A stretch of 34,385 bases of DNA, taken from NCBI GenBank assembly GCA_964350195.1, contig CAYGJB010000011.1, forward strand, positions 1-34,385, in the 5' to 3' direction. Positions within the stretch are counted from its first letter, which is position 1. The number at the start of each line of letters is the position of its first letter. The notes under the pieces were generated by a model, which was not told where the DNA came from, ran no database searches, and saw only the letters and a program-made list of their open reading frames with translations. The translations under genes were made by a program, and so were the position numbers. Shown here in pieces: positions 24,496-32,265 of this stretch. The DNA comes from JAJCZB01 sp964350195 (GTDB taxonomy: Bacteria; Babelota; Babeliae; Babelales; Vermiphilaceae).

Positions 24496-25392
24496 ATGAA
24501 GCCATATTTAACTATTATTTTATTTTTTTATATTTTTGTTCATCAGGTACATGCGCATTATACCAATTTACCTACGTATAATCTGTTGTATCAGCCATAC
24601 GAACAAGATCTTCGATTGCTTAATTCTCAAGATATAGTTAATGGAGAACGGCATATAGTCATTGTGACGTGTAGCTATAACAATAAGCAATTTACTTCTT
24701 TTTATTGTGATTCATTAATAGCTCAGAATTATAAAAATTTTCATGTTATATATATTGACGATGCATCAACAGATGGTACTACTGAAGAAGTTCTTCGATA
24801 TGCTCGTTTTCATAAGTTTGATGATAAGTTAATTTTATTAACAAATAGCCAGCGTCGGCTTGCACTAGCAAACCTTTATTTTGCTATTCATCTATGCAAA
24901 GACAGAGACATTATTGTTATTGTTGATGGAGATGATCGGTTTGCTTCAAGTGAAGTACTGTCTCGTATAAATGAACTGTATAGCGATCAAAACATATGGC
25001 TTACCTATGGCCAATTTCGAGAATATCCAAATGATTGTCCTGGATTTTGTAAAGAATATGATGAAGATGTATCAATTGAAAACAGCTTTAGATATCAAGA
25101 ACGTGCTCCGTCACATTTGCGTACTTTTTATGCAGCACTTTTCAAGAAGATAAAAGTAGATGATCTGATGTTCAAGGGGGAGTTTTTTCCAATGTGCTAT
25201 GATGTGGCTATCATGTTTCCGATGATTGAGATGGCGAGATTTCATTTCAAGTTTATTCCAGACATTTTACTTGATTATAATACGACTAATCCTTTGAATG
25301 ATCATAAAATTTCAAAAAAAGTACAATCAAAATGTGATGTAATAATTCGTGCAAGAACTTGTTATCGTGAATTAGATAGGCTCTTTGATTAA
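24496..25392 (+). CDS. Secreted GT2 glycosyltransferase (paralogue 2 of 3)
   Basis: 298 residues with a textbook signal peptide (MKPYLTIILFFYIFVHQVHA, cleavage after VHA at 20). GT2 motifs: VTCSYNN at about 57-63, IDDAS at 87-91 and DGDDR at 144-148. It shares with the proteins at 17246 and 25404 the phrase LTYGQF and the RTFYAALFKKIK, MFPMIEMARFHFKF and final NPLNDHK segments. The pre-catalytic insert (about 21-50) is longer than in the others. The Arg after DGDD replaces the Trp of the other two copies, which may alter donor or acceptor choice. The ribosome site is weak (GAGAT). It is the third gene of the operon, coupled to both neighbours by short gaps. Confidence 0.9.
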   Translation: MKPYLTIILFFYIFVHQVHAHYTNLPTYNLLYQPYEQDLRLLNSQDIVNGERHIVIVTCSYNNKQFTSFYCDSLIAQNYKNFHVIYIDDASTDGTTEEVLRYARFHKFDDKLILLTNSQRRLALANLYFAIHLCKDRDIIVIVDGDDRFASSEVLSRINELYSDQNIWLTYGQFREYPNDCPGFCKEYDEDVSIENSFRYQERAPSHLRTFYAALFKKIKVDDLMFKGEFFPMCYDVAIMFPMIEMARFHFKFIPDILLDYNTTNPLNDHKISKKVQSKCDVIIRARTCYRELDRLFD

Positions 25393-25403
25393 AAAGGAAT
25401 TTT

Positions 25404-26321
25404 ATGAAGCGCTTTATTATATTATTTTGTACCTTCTTTATATCAGTACATGTTCTGATTGATGCAGTTAAGATAGATGTAAATAGTTCAGAAAGGCTGT
25501 TTGTATTTGTAACGGCTGGTTATAACAATAAAGAATGGTATGACCGAAATCTCTCATCAATATTTAGTCAGAACTATAAAAACTTCCATCTAATATATGT
25601 GGACGATTGCTCTACTGATGGCACTAGCGAGTTGGTACAGGAATGGGCAGAGAAGCATGGTGTTGCTGATCGCATTACGTTAATTAGAAACAGTGAGCGT
25701 ATGGGTGCAATGGCAAATCAATATAAAGCTATTCATATGCTACCGGATGGTGCTGTGGTGTGCATTGTAGATGGAGACGATTGGCTTGCTGGTCCAAATG
25801 TGCTTACTCATCTTAATAAACTGTATGCAGATCCTGTATGGCTTACGCATGGGCAGTTCATTGTGTTTCCGGGTGGTCAACTAGGATGGTGTCGCGATAT
25901 ACCTCAAAAATATATTGATACGAATGGATTTCGTGATGATCCGCATAATCTTTCTCATTTAAGGACGTTTTATGCGGGTCTTTTCAAGCAAATAAAAAAA
26001 GAAGATCTTATGTTTGAAGGAAAATTTTTAAAAATGTGTGCTGATAATGCTGCAATGTTTCCGATGGCGGAGATGGCGCGAGGGCATATTAAGTTTAATG
26101 CAGAGGTACTTCTTGTCTGGAATGGAGCGAGTTCGATCAATGATCATAAAGTAGTGAAAGGACTCCAGCGACAGCTTGACTTAAAAATACGGAGCTGGCC
26201 GCGATACGATAAGCTTGAAACACCATTTAATGATGGGCAAGAGGTAAGCATTGATCAAATAAAAGCTAATGTTAAAAAAGTTGCCCAGGCAGCGGTAGAA
26301 GAAGGTTACAAAGAATGTTAA
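25404..26321 (+). CDS. Secreted GT2 glycosyltransferase (paralogue 3 of 3)
   Basis: 305 residues, signal peptide MKRFIILFCTFFISVHVLIDA. GT2 motifs: VTAGYNN at about 36-42, VDDCS at 66-70 and DGDDW at 123-127. In the first half it is closest to the protein at 17246 (both have NKEWYDRNL- or SQWYERNL-like segments, VDDCS and LIRNSER.GAM), and in the second half it shares RTFYAGLFKQIK and MFPMAEMARGH. The C-terminus has an extra charged tail of about 40 residues. AAGGA lies before the ATG, and the last 7 bp overlap the GT6 gene, so translation is probably coupled. Sugar and acceptor unknown. Confidence 0.9.
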   Translation: MKRFIILFCTFFISVHVLIDAVKIDVNSSERLFVFVTAGYNNKEWYDRNLSSIFSQNYKNFHLIYVDDCSTDGTSELVQEWAEKHGVADRITLIRNSERMGAMANQYKAIHMLPDGAVVCIVDGDDWLAGPNVLTHLNKLYADPVWLTHGQFIVFPGGQLGWCRDIPQKYIDTNGFRDDPHNLSHLRTFYAGLFKQIKKEDLMFEGKFLKMCADNAAMFPMAEMARGHIKFNAEVLLVWNGASSINDHKVVKGLQRQLDLKIRSWPRYDKLETPFNDGQEVSIDQIKANVKKVAQAAVEEGYKEC

Positions 26322-27076
26322 ATAAATTTTTTCGACTCGTGCTTTTTGCTTTTATTATTTGTTTCTCTCAATTGTGCTTTGCGTATAATATCGGTTTGCT
26401 TGTAGTGGCTACGGGGAGATATGTAAGCTTTGTACCCCCTTTTATTGAATCAGCAAAAAAATATTTTTGCACGAATCACGACGTTACTTTTTTTATTTTT
26501 ACTGATGGAAAAATAGATGAAGACAAGCAGATTGTTCGCATTGAGCAAGAAAGGCTTGGATGGCCTCATGATACATTGATGCGTTTTTCAATGTACGATA
26601 AGTATCATGAAAAGTTTGAAAAAATGGATTATTTGTTTGCTTGTGATGCTGATATGATTTTTGAGAATGTGGTAGGGGACGAGATTTTATCAGATCGCGT
26701 TGCAACGCAACATCCAGGATATGTAGGAAGGCGTGGAACCTATGAAGGGAAAAGAAACTCTACCGCTTTTGTAAGCAATACTGAAGGAGCATATTATTTT
26801 GCGGGGGGATTTAATGGCGGCTCTCGTAAGGAGTTTGAAAAGATGGCCCGTACTCTTACTGAAAATATAGAAAAAGATTTAAAAAAAGGGATTATTGCTG
26901 TATGGCATGATGAAAGTCATCTAAATAGATACTTTATTGATAATCCTCCCACTAAAATATTAACGCCATCATATTGTTATCCTGATAATGATTCTCATTA
27001 TCGACGCATTTGGAGAGAGACTTATACGCGCCGTCTTGTAGCAATAGATAAAATGCATGAGCAATGTAGGGCGTAA
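26315..27076 (+). CDS. Secreted GT6 glycosyltransferase (ABO / alpha-1,3-galactosyltransferase family)
   Basis: 253 residues. Signal peptide at 1-23 (core LVLFAFIICFSQL, cleavage after FA), after which the chain begins exactly where compact bacterial GT6 enzymes begin (IGLLVVATGRY). Family 6 marks: WPHDTLMRFSMY (83-94), the metal site D111-A-D113 in FACDADMIFEN, the acceptor/donor loop AGGFNGG at 163-169 and WHDESHLN at 197-204. Family 6 retains configuration and adds alpha-1,3-linked Gal or GalNAc, in vertebrates to make A, B and alpha-Gal antigens, usually on a fucosylated acceptor in the ABO case. The DXD is intact here, whereas several characterised bacterial members have NXN and are metal-independent. 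Gly165 sits at the ABO-type selectivity position, mildly favouring GalNAc. It is the last gene of its operon. Confidence 0.93.
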   Translation: MLNKFFRLVLFAFIICFSQLCFAYNIGLLVVATGRYVSFVPPFIESAKKYFCTNHDVTFFIFTDGKIDEDKQIVRIEQERLGWPHDTLMRFSMYDKYHEKFEKMDYLFACDADMIFENVVGDEILSDRVATQHPGYVGRRGTYEGKRNSTAFVSNTEGAYYFAGGFNGGSRKEFEKMARTLTENIEKDLKKGIIAVWHDESHLNRYFIDNPPTKILTPSYCYPDNDSHYRRIWRETYTRRLVAIDKMHEQCRA

Positions 27077-27314
27077 TAAATCTATCAGCATTTATAAGCG
27101 ATTTATAATAGGATTTGCGTTCTTTGCACAGTTATTTATATAGTGTGATTTAGAGGCATATTTACAATTTTTGAAACATCAAAGCATAGTCCCGTACGTG
27201 ACTTTATTCATATGATCAGAAGACCGTGGCTTTTTAAGGCTGGGGATGAATGGGCATGAGCTTGGTTGGCATATGCTAGTGAGAGCCAAAAAAAAGATAA
27301 AATAGCTTATTCTG
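27077..27314. other. Non-coding gap between GT6 and ugd
   Basis: 238 bases between two convergent genes. No frame of useful length on either strand. TTGGC and GCCAA at about 27269-27291 can pair, but no T-run follows in the reading direction of either gene. No clear terminator was found. Confidence 0.4.
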
Positions 27315-28703
27315 TTAGGTTGTAATGCCAAGACCCATATAAGTAAAACCCAATAAATTCATTTTTAGAGAGTCAAGAAGATTTCTACTATCAACAAGAG
27401 TCTTTCCAGACATAATTTCTTTTACTTTATTATAATTTAGATTTTTATATTCATCCCATCCGGTAAGAATTATGATAGCATCTGCATTTTCTGCCACTTC
27501 ATAAGCACTTTCACAATAGATTATATTAGGAAAGATACCTTTCATATTACTCATGGCTACTGGATCATGGACTTTAATTATTGCATTTTTTGCAATAAGT
27601 TTTTTTATTATTGCAAGAGAAGCGGCATAACGGATGTCGTCGGTATTTTCCTTAAAAGAAAGGCCCAAAATACCGATGGTTCTACCTGATAGATTAGTAA
27701 GTGCCATTTTCAATTTTTTATAGGGAACAAGTTTTTGTTTTTGATTTGCTCGATGAGCTGCATCGATGGTGTATAGTTGGATGCCACGCTCTTGTGCGCT
27801 ACGAAGAAATCCGACGGTGTCTTTGGGTAAGCATGATCCCCCATACCCTGGCCCAGGATTGAGAAAATGATGATTAATTCGCTTATCTAACCCTACAGCG
27901 AAAGAGATGGTTTTTATATTTGCTCCGGTTATATCGCAAAGACTAGCTATTTCATTTATATAGCTAAGTTTTAATGCAAGAAAGCAGTTTGATACATATT
28001 TTATTGCTTCAGAAGTAGTAACATCGGTAACGATAAATGGAATGTTTTTGTCTATAAGTGGCTGATATAATTGGCGCATTTTTTCTTCTCCCGCTTTGGA
28101 GCTCACTCCACATACAATTCGATCTGGAGACATAAAGTCCTGGATTGCGGTTCCTTCTCGTAGAAACTCTGGATTGGAAACGATGCTATATTTTTTTGAG
28201 GAAATTCCTCTAGATGTTAGAAAATCGGGAATTTTTTTGATAGTCCCTATAGGCACAGTACTTTTCATAACAATTATTTTAATATTATTTTTTATGTTAT
28301 TGGCGATAGATTCTAGCGCCATATTTATATAGCTCATATCAACTTGCCCGTCTTCGTGAGTAGGAGTTCCGACCGCAATAAATATAATATCTGATTTAGC
28401 TAACCAGTGATCGATATCAGTTGAAAATCGTAATATACCTCGTTTGCTATTTCGGCAAATGACTTCATCTAGTCTTGGTTCATATATAGGATTTATACCA
28501 TTATTTAATTTCTCAATTTTAGCTTTATCTACATCAAGGCAAATAAATGAAAAATTATCTAAGCTGTGTAACTCAGATAAGCAGGCTCCTGTTACAAGCC
28601 CTACATAGCCGGTTCCAATGATAGAGACTATTTGGGGAGTTGGGTTAATAGTACAAAAAAAGATTGATATAGATAGCAAAAGATCTTTTTTTTTCATATT
28701 CAT
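27315..28703 (-). CDS. ugd: UDP-glucose 6-dehydrogenase with N-terminal signal peptide
   Basis: It oxidises UDP-glucose to UDP-glucuronate with two NAD+. 462 residues: Rossmann GTGYVG at 30-35, VGTPT at 111-115, NPEFLREG (177-184) and catalytic Cys291 in GGSCLPKD. The family normally starts 3-4 residues before the Rossmann strand. Here an extra approximately 22 residues form a Lys-rich start (KKK at 4-6) and a short core LLLSISIFFCTI. AAGGA lies about 5 nt before this first ATG, and no ATG, GTG or TTG codon occurs between residue 10 and the Rossmann motif. The extension therefore cannot be removed by choosing a later start. It is a single gene, divergent from the methyltransferase-fucosyltransferase gene. 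UDP-glucuronate could feed the exostosin-like transferase of unit F. Confidence 0.95.
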   Translation of the reverse strand: MNMKKKDLLLSISIFFCTINPTPQIVSIIGTGYVGLVTGACLSELHSLDNFSFICLDVDKAKIEKLNNGINPIYEPRLDEVICRNSKRGILRFSTDIDHWLAKSDIIFIAVGTPTHEDGQVDMSYINMALESIANNIKNNIKIIVMKSTVPIGTIKKIPDFLTSRGISSKKYSIVSNPEFLREGTAIQDFMSPDRIVCGVSSKAGEEKMRQLYQPLIDKNIPFIVTDVTTSEAIKYVSNCFLALKLSYINEIASLCDITGANIKTISFAVGLDKRINHHFLNPGPGYGGSCLPKDTVGFLRSAQERGIQLYTIDAAHRANQKQKLVPYKKLKMALTNLSGRTIGILGLSFKENTDDIRYAASLAIIKKLIAKNAIIKVHDPVAMSNMKGIFPNIIYCESAYEVAENADAIIILTGWDEYKNLNYNKVKEIMSGKTLVDSRNLLDSLKMNLLGFTYMGLGITT

Positions 28704-28773
28704 GACTGTCCTTTTTTTTACGGAAGAGTAACATAGTTGTTATTTTTGTGAAACTAAAGAAGGAAAAAATATT

Positions 28774-30456
28774 ATGCAAAAATCAATTCTTTTAATGATA
28801 GCGACTCTCTCTTTTTTTCCACTATTAGGTAAAGATGCTTTAGAAAGAATATGGACTGATGCATATACAAGTGGAGAACTTCATTTTGAAGAAACAAGTT
28901 CAGGAATGGGGGCTAGCCTTGGGTATACTAAAGAAATTCGCTCTAAGTTGCCAGATCTACTGAAAAAATATGGAATACATTCGATTCTTGATATTGGATG
29001 TGGTGACTTTAATTGGATGAAGTCGATAGTGCCCAAAGATTGTAAGTATATCGGCGTTGATATTGTTAAGTCTGTGATTGATGAAAATAACATTGAATAT
29101 GGTTCTGATATATGTACGTTTGTGCATCTTGATGCTAGAAAAGATAATTTACCTAAGGCAGATTTGGTGGTATGTAGGGACGTGCTGGCGCATCTATCTT
29201 ATGAAGATGCATTTAGCTTGCTTCGCAGGGTACAAGAGAGTGAATCAACTTATATACTTTTAACAACCTATAATGGCTCGTCTAGGCGTAATAAAAATCT
29301 AACTGGCTTCAGGCTGAGTAATTATCTCATTAATATTGCAAAGGATCCTTTTCTTTTTACTTGCCCCTTGCAAGAGGTGAGTGAAAAGTATTCTAACTTT
29401 GTGTCTCCAGATAAATGTTTTGCTCTTTTGAGGATTGCAGATATGAATATGAGTTTAAAAAGTGCTGTTACGTATTTAGATGATGAAGATTGGGGAGGGC
29501 GTTTGGGGGATAAGCTTCTAATGTATGTGAAGGCAAAATGGGTTTCCTATAAATACAACTTACCCTTTTTTTATAAGCCGTTTAAGTATTCAGACAGCCT
29601 TATGATGCATGAGCTAGATGAGCATTGGAATTCTAGAAATGAGAAAAACTATTTAAAGGTAGATGATCCTTATAAACCTCGTATGGAAGGTAGCATTAGG
29701 CATAAGTATGAACTAAATAAAGTTATAGTCTTAAATGAATTTGTAGAAAGATTTTCTAGTAAGCTTCACGTTATTAATTATTATTTTATGCCCACTGAGT
29801 GGGGTGATTATCAAGAAAAATATGATTCTCAGGATGTAACGAGTTGGAAGGGGCTTTTTGATGATCAAGAGTTTAGAAATGTATTAAGAAAAACGATTGC
29901 TCTTCGAGATAAGATAAAGTTTTTAGAAGTTCCGAAAGATCGAATTTCTGTAGCTGTTCATGTAAGAAAAGGCGGAGGTTTTGACAGCGATTTGCTTTCA
30001 TTACAGCTTTTGCATCAAGAGGCTCTCGGAAATAACAAATGCTATTGTGCAGCGAACAAGGATAGGTTTACTGATAAAGCATATTCAGTGAAGTTCCCCC
30101 CGGATCAATTTTATGTGGAGCATATTAGGAAGCTATCTGAGTATTATAAAGATAGTTCTATGTATGTGCATATTTTTACCGATGATCTTAATCCGGGGCT
30201 TATAGCAGAGCGTTACGAAAAGGCATTAAATAAAAAAAATATTATGTTTGGTTATCGAAAATCGGAGAATGCACATGATAAGAATATATTACAAGATCTT
30301 TTTGATATGACCCAATTTGAATGTTTGATTCGATCTGGATCAAACTTTCCTCAGGTTGCTCAATTGATTGGCAACTTCAAAGTAGTCATTTATCCACGCA
30401 ATGCTGAATGGTGTAACTATTTAAATGTTTATGACGCTGGATACATTTATCAATAG
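28774..30456 (+). CDS. Secreted methyltransferase fused to GT11-like fucosyltransferase
   Basis: 560 residues, signal peptide MQKSILLMIATLSFFPLLG. Residues about 22-225 are a class I SAM methyltransferase: ILDIGCGDFN at 71-80, VDIV at about 95 and a DLVVCRDVLAHL segment in the place of motif IV. Residues about 235-560 look like a GT11/alpha-1,2-fucosyltransferase-type GT-B domain: GGRLGDKLLMYVKAKW at 241-256 (the family's GGRLGNQLFQYA-like start), the GDP-fucose-binding HVRKGG at 396-401 (HxRxGD-like) and HIFTDDL at about 466. The final Asp of HxRxGD is displaced (GGGFD). A GDP-fucose user next to gmd, fcl and manC makes metabolic sense. GAAGGA lies about 9 nt before the ATG. The stop nearly abuts the convergent gene at 30459. 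Confidence 0.8.
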   Translation: MQKSILLMIATLSFFPLLGKDALERIWTDAYTSGELHFEETSSGMGASLGYTKEIRSKLPDLLKKYGIHSILDIGCGDFNWMKSIVPKDCKYIGVDIVKSVIDENNIEYGSDICTFVHLDARKDNLPKADLVVCRDVLAHLSYEDAFSLLRRVQESESTYILLTTYNGSSRRNKNLTGFRLSNYLINIAKDPFLFTCPLQEVSEKYSNFVSPDKCFALLRIADMNMSLKSAVTYLDDEDWGGRLGDKLLMYVKAKWVSYKYNLPFFYKPFKYSDSLMMHELDEHWNSRNEKNYLKVDDPYKPRMEGSIRHKYELNKVIVLNEFVERFSSKLHVINYYFMPTEWGDYQEKYDSQDVTSWKGLFDDQEFRNVLRKTIALRDKIKFLEVPKDRISVAVHVRKGGGFDSDLLSLQLLHQEALGNNKCYCAANKDRFTDKAYSVKFPPDQFYVEHIRKLSEYYKDSSMYVHIFTDDLNPGLIAERYEKALNKKNIMFGYRKSENAHDKNILQDLFDMTQFECLIRSGSNFPQVAQLIGNFKVVIYPRNAEWCNYLNVYDAGYIYQ

Positions 30457-30458
30457 TA

Positions 30459-31376
30459 TCAATTTCCTTCTTTAAAACTATTGATAAGCTGCGCCCAGTA
30501 TTGAAAGTATACTTTTGACAGATCAAATACTCGATATTTCATCGTTTCAAATTTTTGTTTCAAAAATTGTTCGGTAACTTCATGCCAATCATGCACAAAA
30601 ATAATAGGTAGGTTCTCAAGCATTTTATCTAAAATTGAATGTTTCATAATAGGAATACATCCAAGAAGAAGAGCCTCCCAGGTGCGATGGCAATCAATGC
30701 CGTTTCCAGGGGGGTTGATGACATATCGATATTGTTTCATTTCTTCAAGATATTGATGTGGCGGTTTTAATGTTGCAAAATAAGCAAATGGCTTTTCCAT
30801 AAAGTAGTTCATAACTGGTTGCCGTTCGGTAGTATTATTTCCAACTCTAAAGTTTAAATAAATTTTTTCTAAACGAGTATCATGTGGAATGAGATGCTGC
30901 GTTGCATCAAAAAAAAGTTTAACACGGCCATGTTCATGGCAATTATTTGCTATACCAATTGGTATAGGTATGAGCTTAGGGTGATTGTAATCTATGTTTT
31001 GAGCGAACCAGGCTAAAATTTTTTGATCATCTAGGTATTGAGAGAAATCATATTTTCCTTTTGGGTGATCATGAGCAGCGAGATAGATAGGTGATAAATC
31101 GCTATTGTGTGTGATCAGAATATAGGGGTGCTGGATAGTGGGGTGAATATGATTAAAAAAATGGGGTATATAGTCTGTTTTTACAAAAATAATATCATTT
31201 TTTTTAATTTGCTTTGCTTTAAATGTTTGGTTTGTTTCATCAAATATATAATTAGCTATGCCTCGAAAGCTGTCTCCTGAAATAAATGGCTTGCTTGATA
31301 TGCGCATATTGTTTAGGCAGTGCGATGAGAAGAAAGAAAGAGCGGTGCCTAATAGAAGGATTGATTTATTTTTCAT
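30459..31376 (-). CDS. Secreted exostosin-like (GT47-type) glycosyltransferase
   Basis: 305 residues. Signal peptide MKNKSILLLGTALSFFSSHC; the Cys20 lacks a good lipobox. The key region 219-242 (VINPPGNGIDCHRTWEALLLGC, followed by IPI) is the exostosin C-terminal signature: a P-x-G-x-G-x-D turn, then R-x-WEA-x-x-x-GCIP. This is found in GT47 and related GT-B enzymes of animals and plants and in scattered bacteria and giant viruses. The N-terminal half is short compared with true exostosins, so the donor (UDP-GlcA, GlcNAc or another) cannot be assigned. It is the last of four - strand genes beginning with gmd copy 2. A 23-nt gap separates it from the DUF6492 gene before it. Ribosome site GAGAT. 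Confidence 0.8.
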   Translation of the reverse strand: MKNKSILLLGTALSFFSSHCLNNMRISSKPFISGDSFRGIANYIFDETNQTFKAKQIKKNDIIFVKTDYIPHFFNHIHPTIQHPYILITHNSDLSPIYLAAHDHPKGKYDFSQYLDDQKILAWFAQNIDYNHPKLIPIPIGIANNCHEHGRVKLFFDATQHLIPHDTRLEKIYLNFRVGNNTTERQPVMNYFMEKPFAYFATLKPPHQYLEEMKQYRYVINPPGNGIDCHRTWEALLLGCIPIMKHSILDKMLENLPIIFVHDWHEVTEQFLKQKFETMKYRVFDLSKVYFQYWAQLINSFKEGN

Positions 31377-31399
31377 CTACGTATCTCTTTTTTAAAGAT

Positions 31400-32242
31400 T
31401 TAAAGATATGTATGGCATGAAAGAAAATCGTATTCATCATTTTTACGTTGATTAAAATCTTGCCATTTACAGTTATCCCATTTTAAGTGGCGTATTTTTA
31501 CTAAATCGGTTTTTGAAAAAACGTAGTTAAAGTACAGTTCGTATTCTATGCACATACAAGAAGCAAGCAGATGCTTTTTATCGATAAACTCACAAAACAC
31601 TTTCCAGGCTGGTTTATTATGAATTGATTCAATCTCGTTATATAAAGCGTTCATTACGCTACGTTGAAAAAGCATATGGTGAGAGATACCAGAGTATTTA
31701 GGGAATAGTTTCTTCCAACCAGGTAAAATTTTTGCATTGTGATCAAAATAGGGCTGATGATGTTCGGGTGCAGGGTTATAGAGACCAGCACCGGTTATCG
31801 GATCTTGAAAGGAAACTGGCCTTAAAAAAATAGTGTCTGCATCTATTACCAAAACGTTAGATGAAATATCGGGAACTACAAAAATGGCATAGGCCTTTAA
31901 AAGTTGTTGATAAATCCATCCAATTCGTGTTTTGGGGTGGTTCATAAAATCATGTGCTTGTTTTTTATTTTGAAATATTTCATAGGCCAGTGATTTTTTT
32001 GTAAAAGGGTAATTTTTTTCATCAAACCATTCGGCAGTGTCGATCAACTTTTTTGAAGAAATAACAATAATTCTTCTGTGATTAATTATATTTTTTTTTA
32101 TACCTTCAATAACTAGGGGCAAAGTTCGTATATCTTTTTCATGACATGGTACGATTACATCTATTGGATCAAAGGTAAATTCAAAGGTTTGTGATGTGGT
32201 AGATAGAAACAAAAAAGAAGCGATCAAAGACTTTATGTTCAT
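31400..32242 (-). CDS. Secreted DUF6492-type GT-A glycosyltransferase (tandem copy B)
   Basis: About 280 residues from the ATG at 32242. A longer frame from 32287 would overlap the gene before it and bury the signal peptide, so I prefer the shorter start. Signal peptide MNIKSLIASFLFLSTTSQ. The mature part, from FTFDPIDVIVPCH, matches the DUF6492 pattern: RIIVISSKKL, AEWFDEK, GWIYQQLLK, DAD in VIDADTIFLRP (about 131-141), GAGLYNP and YSGISHHMLF. These are GT-A fold proteins seen in glycan loci; the sugar is unknown. It is a clear duplicate of the gene directly upstream (32266-33117), with near-identical motifs throughout and a conserved IRHLKWDN stretch near the C-terminus. Confidence 0.85.
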   Translation of the reverse strand: MNIKSLIASFLFLSTTSQTFEFTFDPIDVIVPCHEKDIRTLPLVIEGIKKNIINHRRIIVISSKKLIDTAEWFDEKNYPFTKKSLAYEIFQNKKQAHDFMNHPKTRIGWIYQQLLKAYAIFVVPDISSNVLVIDADTIFLRPVSFQDPITGAGLYNPAPEHHQPYFDHNAKILPGWKKLFPKYSGISHHMLFQRSVMNALYNEIESIHNKPAWKVFCEFIDKKHLLASCMCIEYELYFNYVFSKTDLVKIRHLKWDNCKWQDFNQRKNDEYDFLSCHTYL

Positions 32243-32265
32243 ACTGTTCTCAACTTTCTTATTAC

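Noticed and set aside
9274..27076. Ordinary O-antigen or capsule locus.
   Set aside because: The enzymes fit in part, but the export signals on cytosolic-type enzymes and the absence of flippase, polymerase and initiating transferase argue against it. It is not excluded if those genes lie outside the window.
27260..27300. TTGGC...GCCAA hairpin as terminator for GT6 or ugd.
   Set aside because: It is followed by A on the + strand and preceded by T on the - strand, so it is in the wrong orientation for either gene.
30459..31376. Lipoprotein call for the exostosin-like protein and for the protein at 19685 because of a Cys at position 20 (or near it).
   Set aside because: The residues before the Cys do not form a lipobox; an ordinary signal peptide is more likely.
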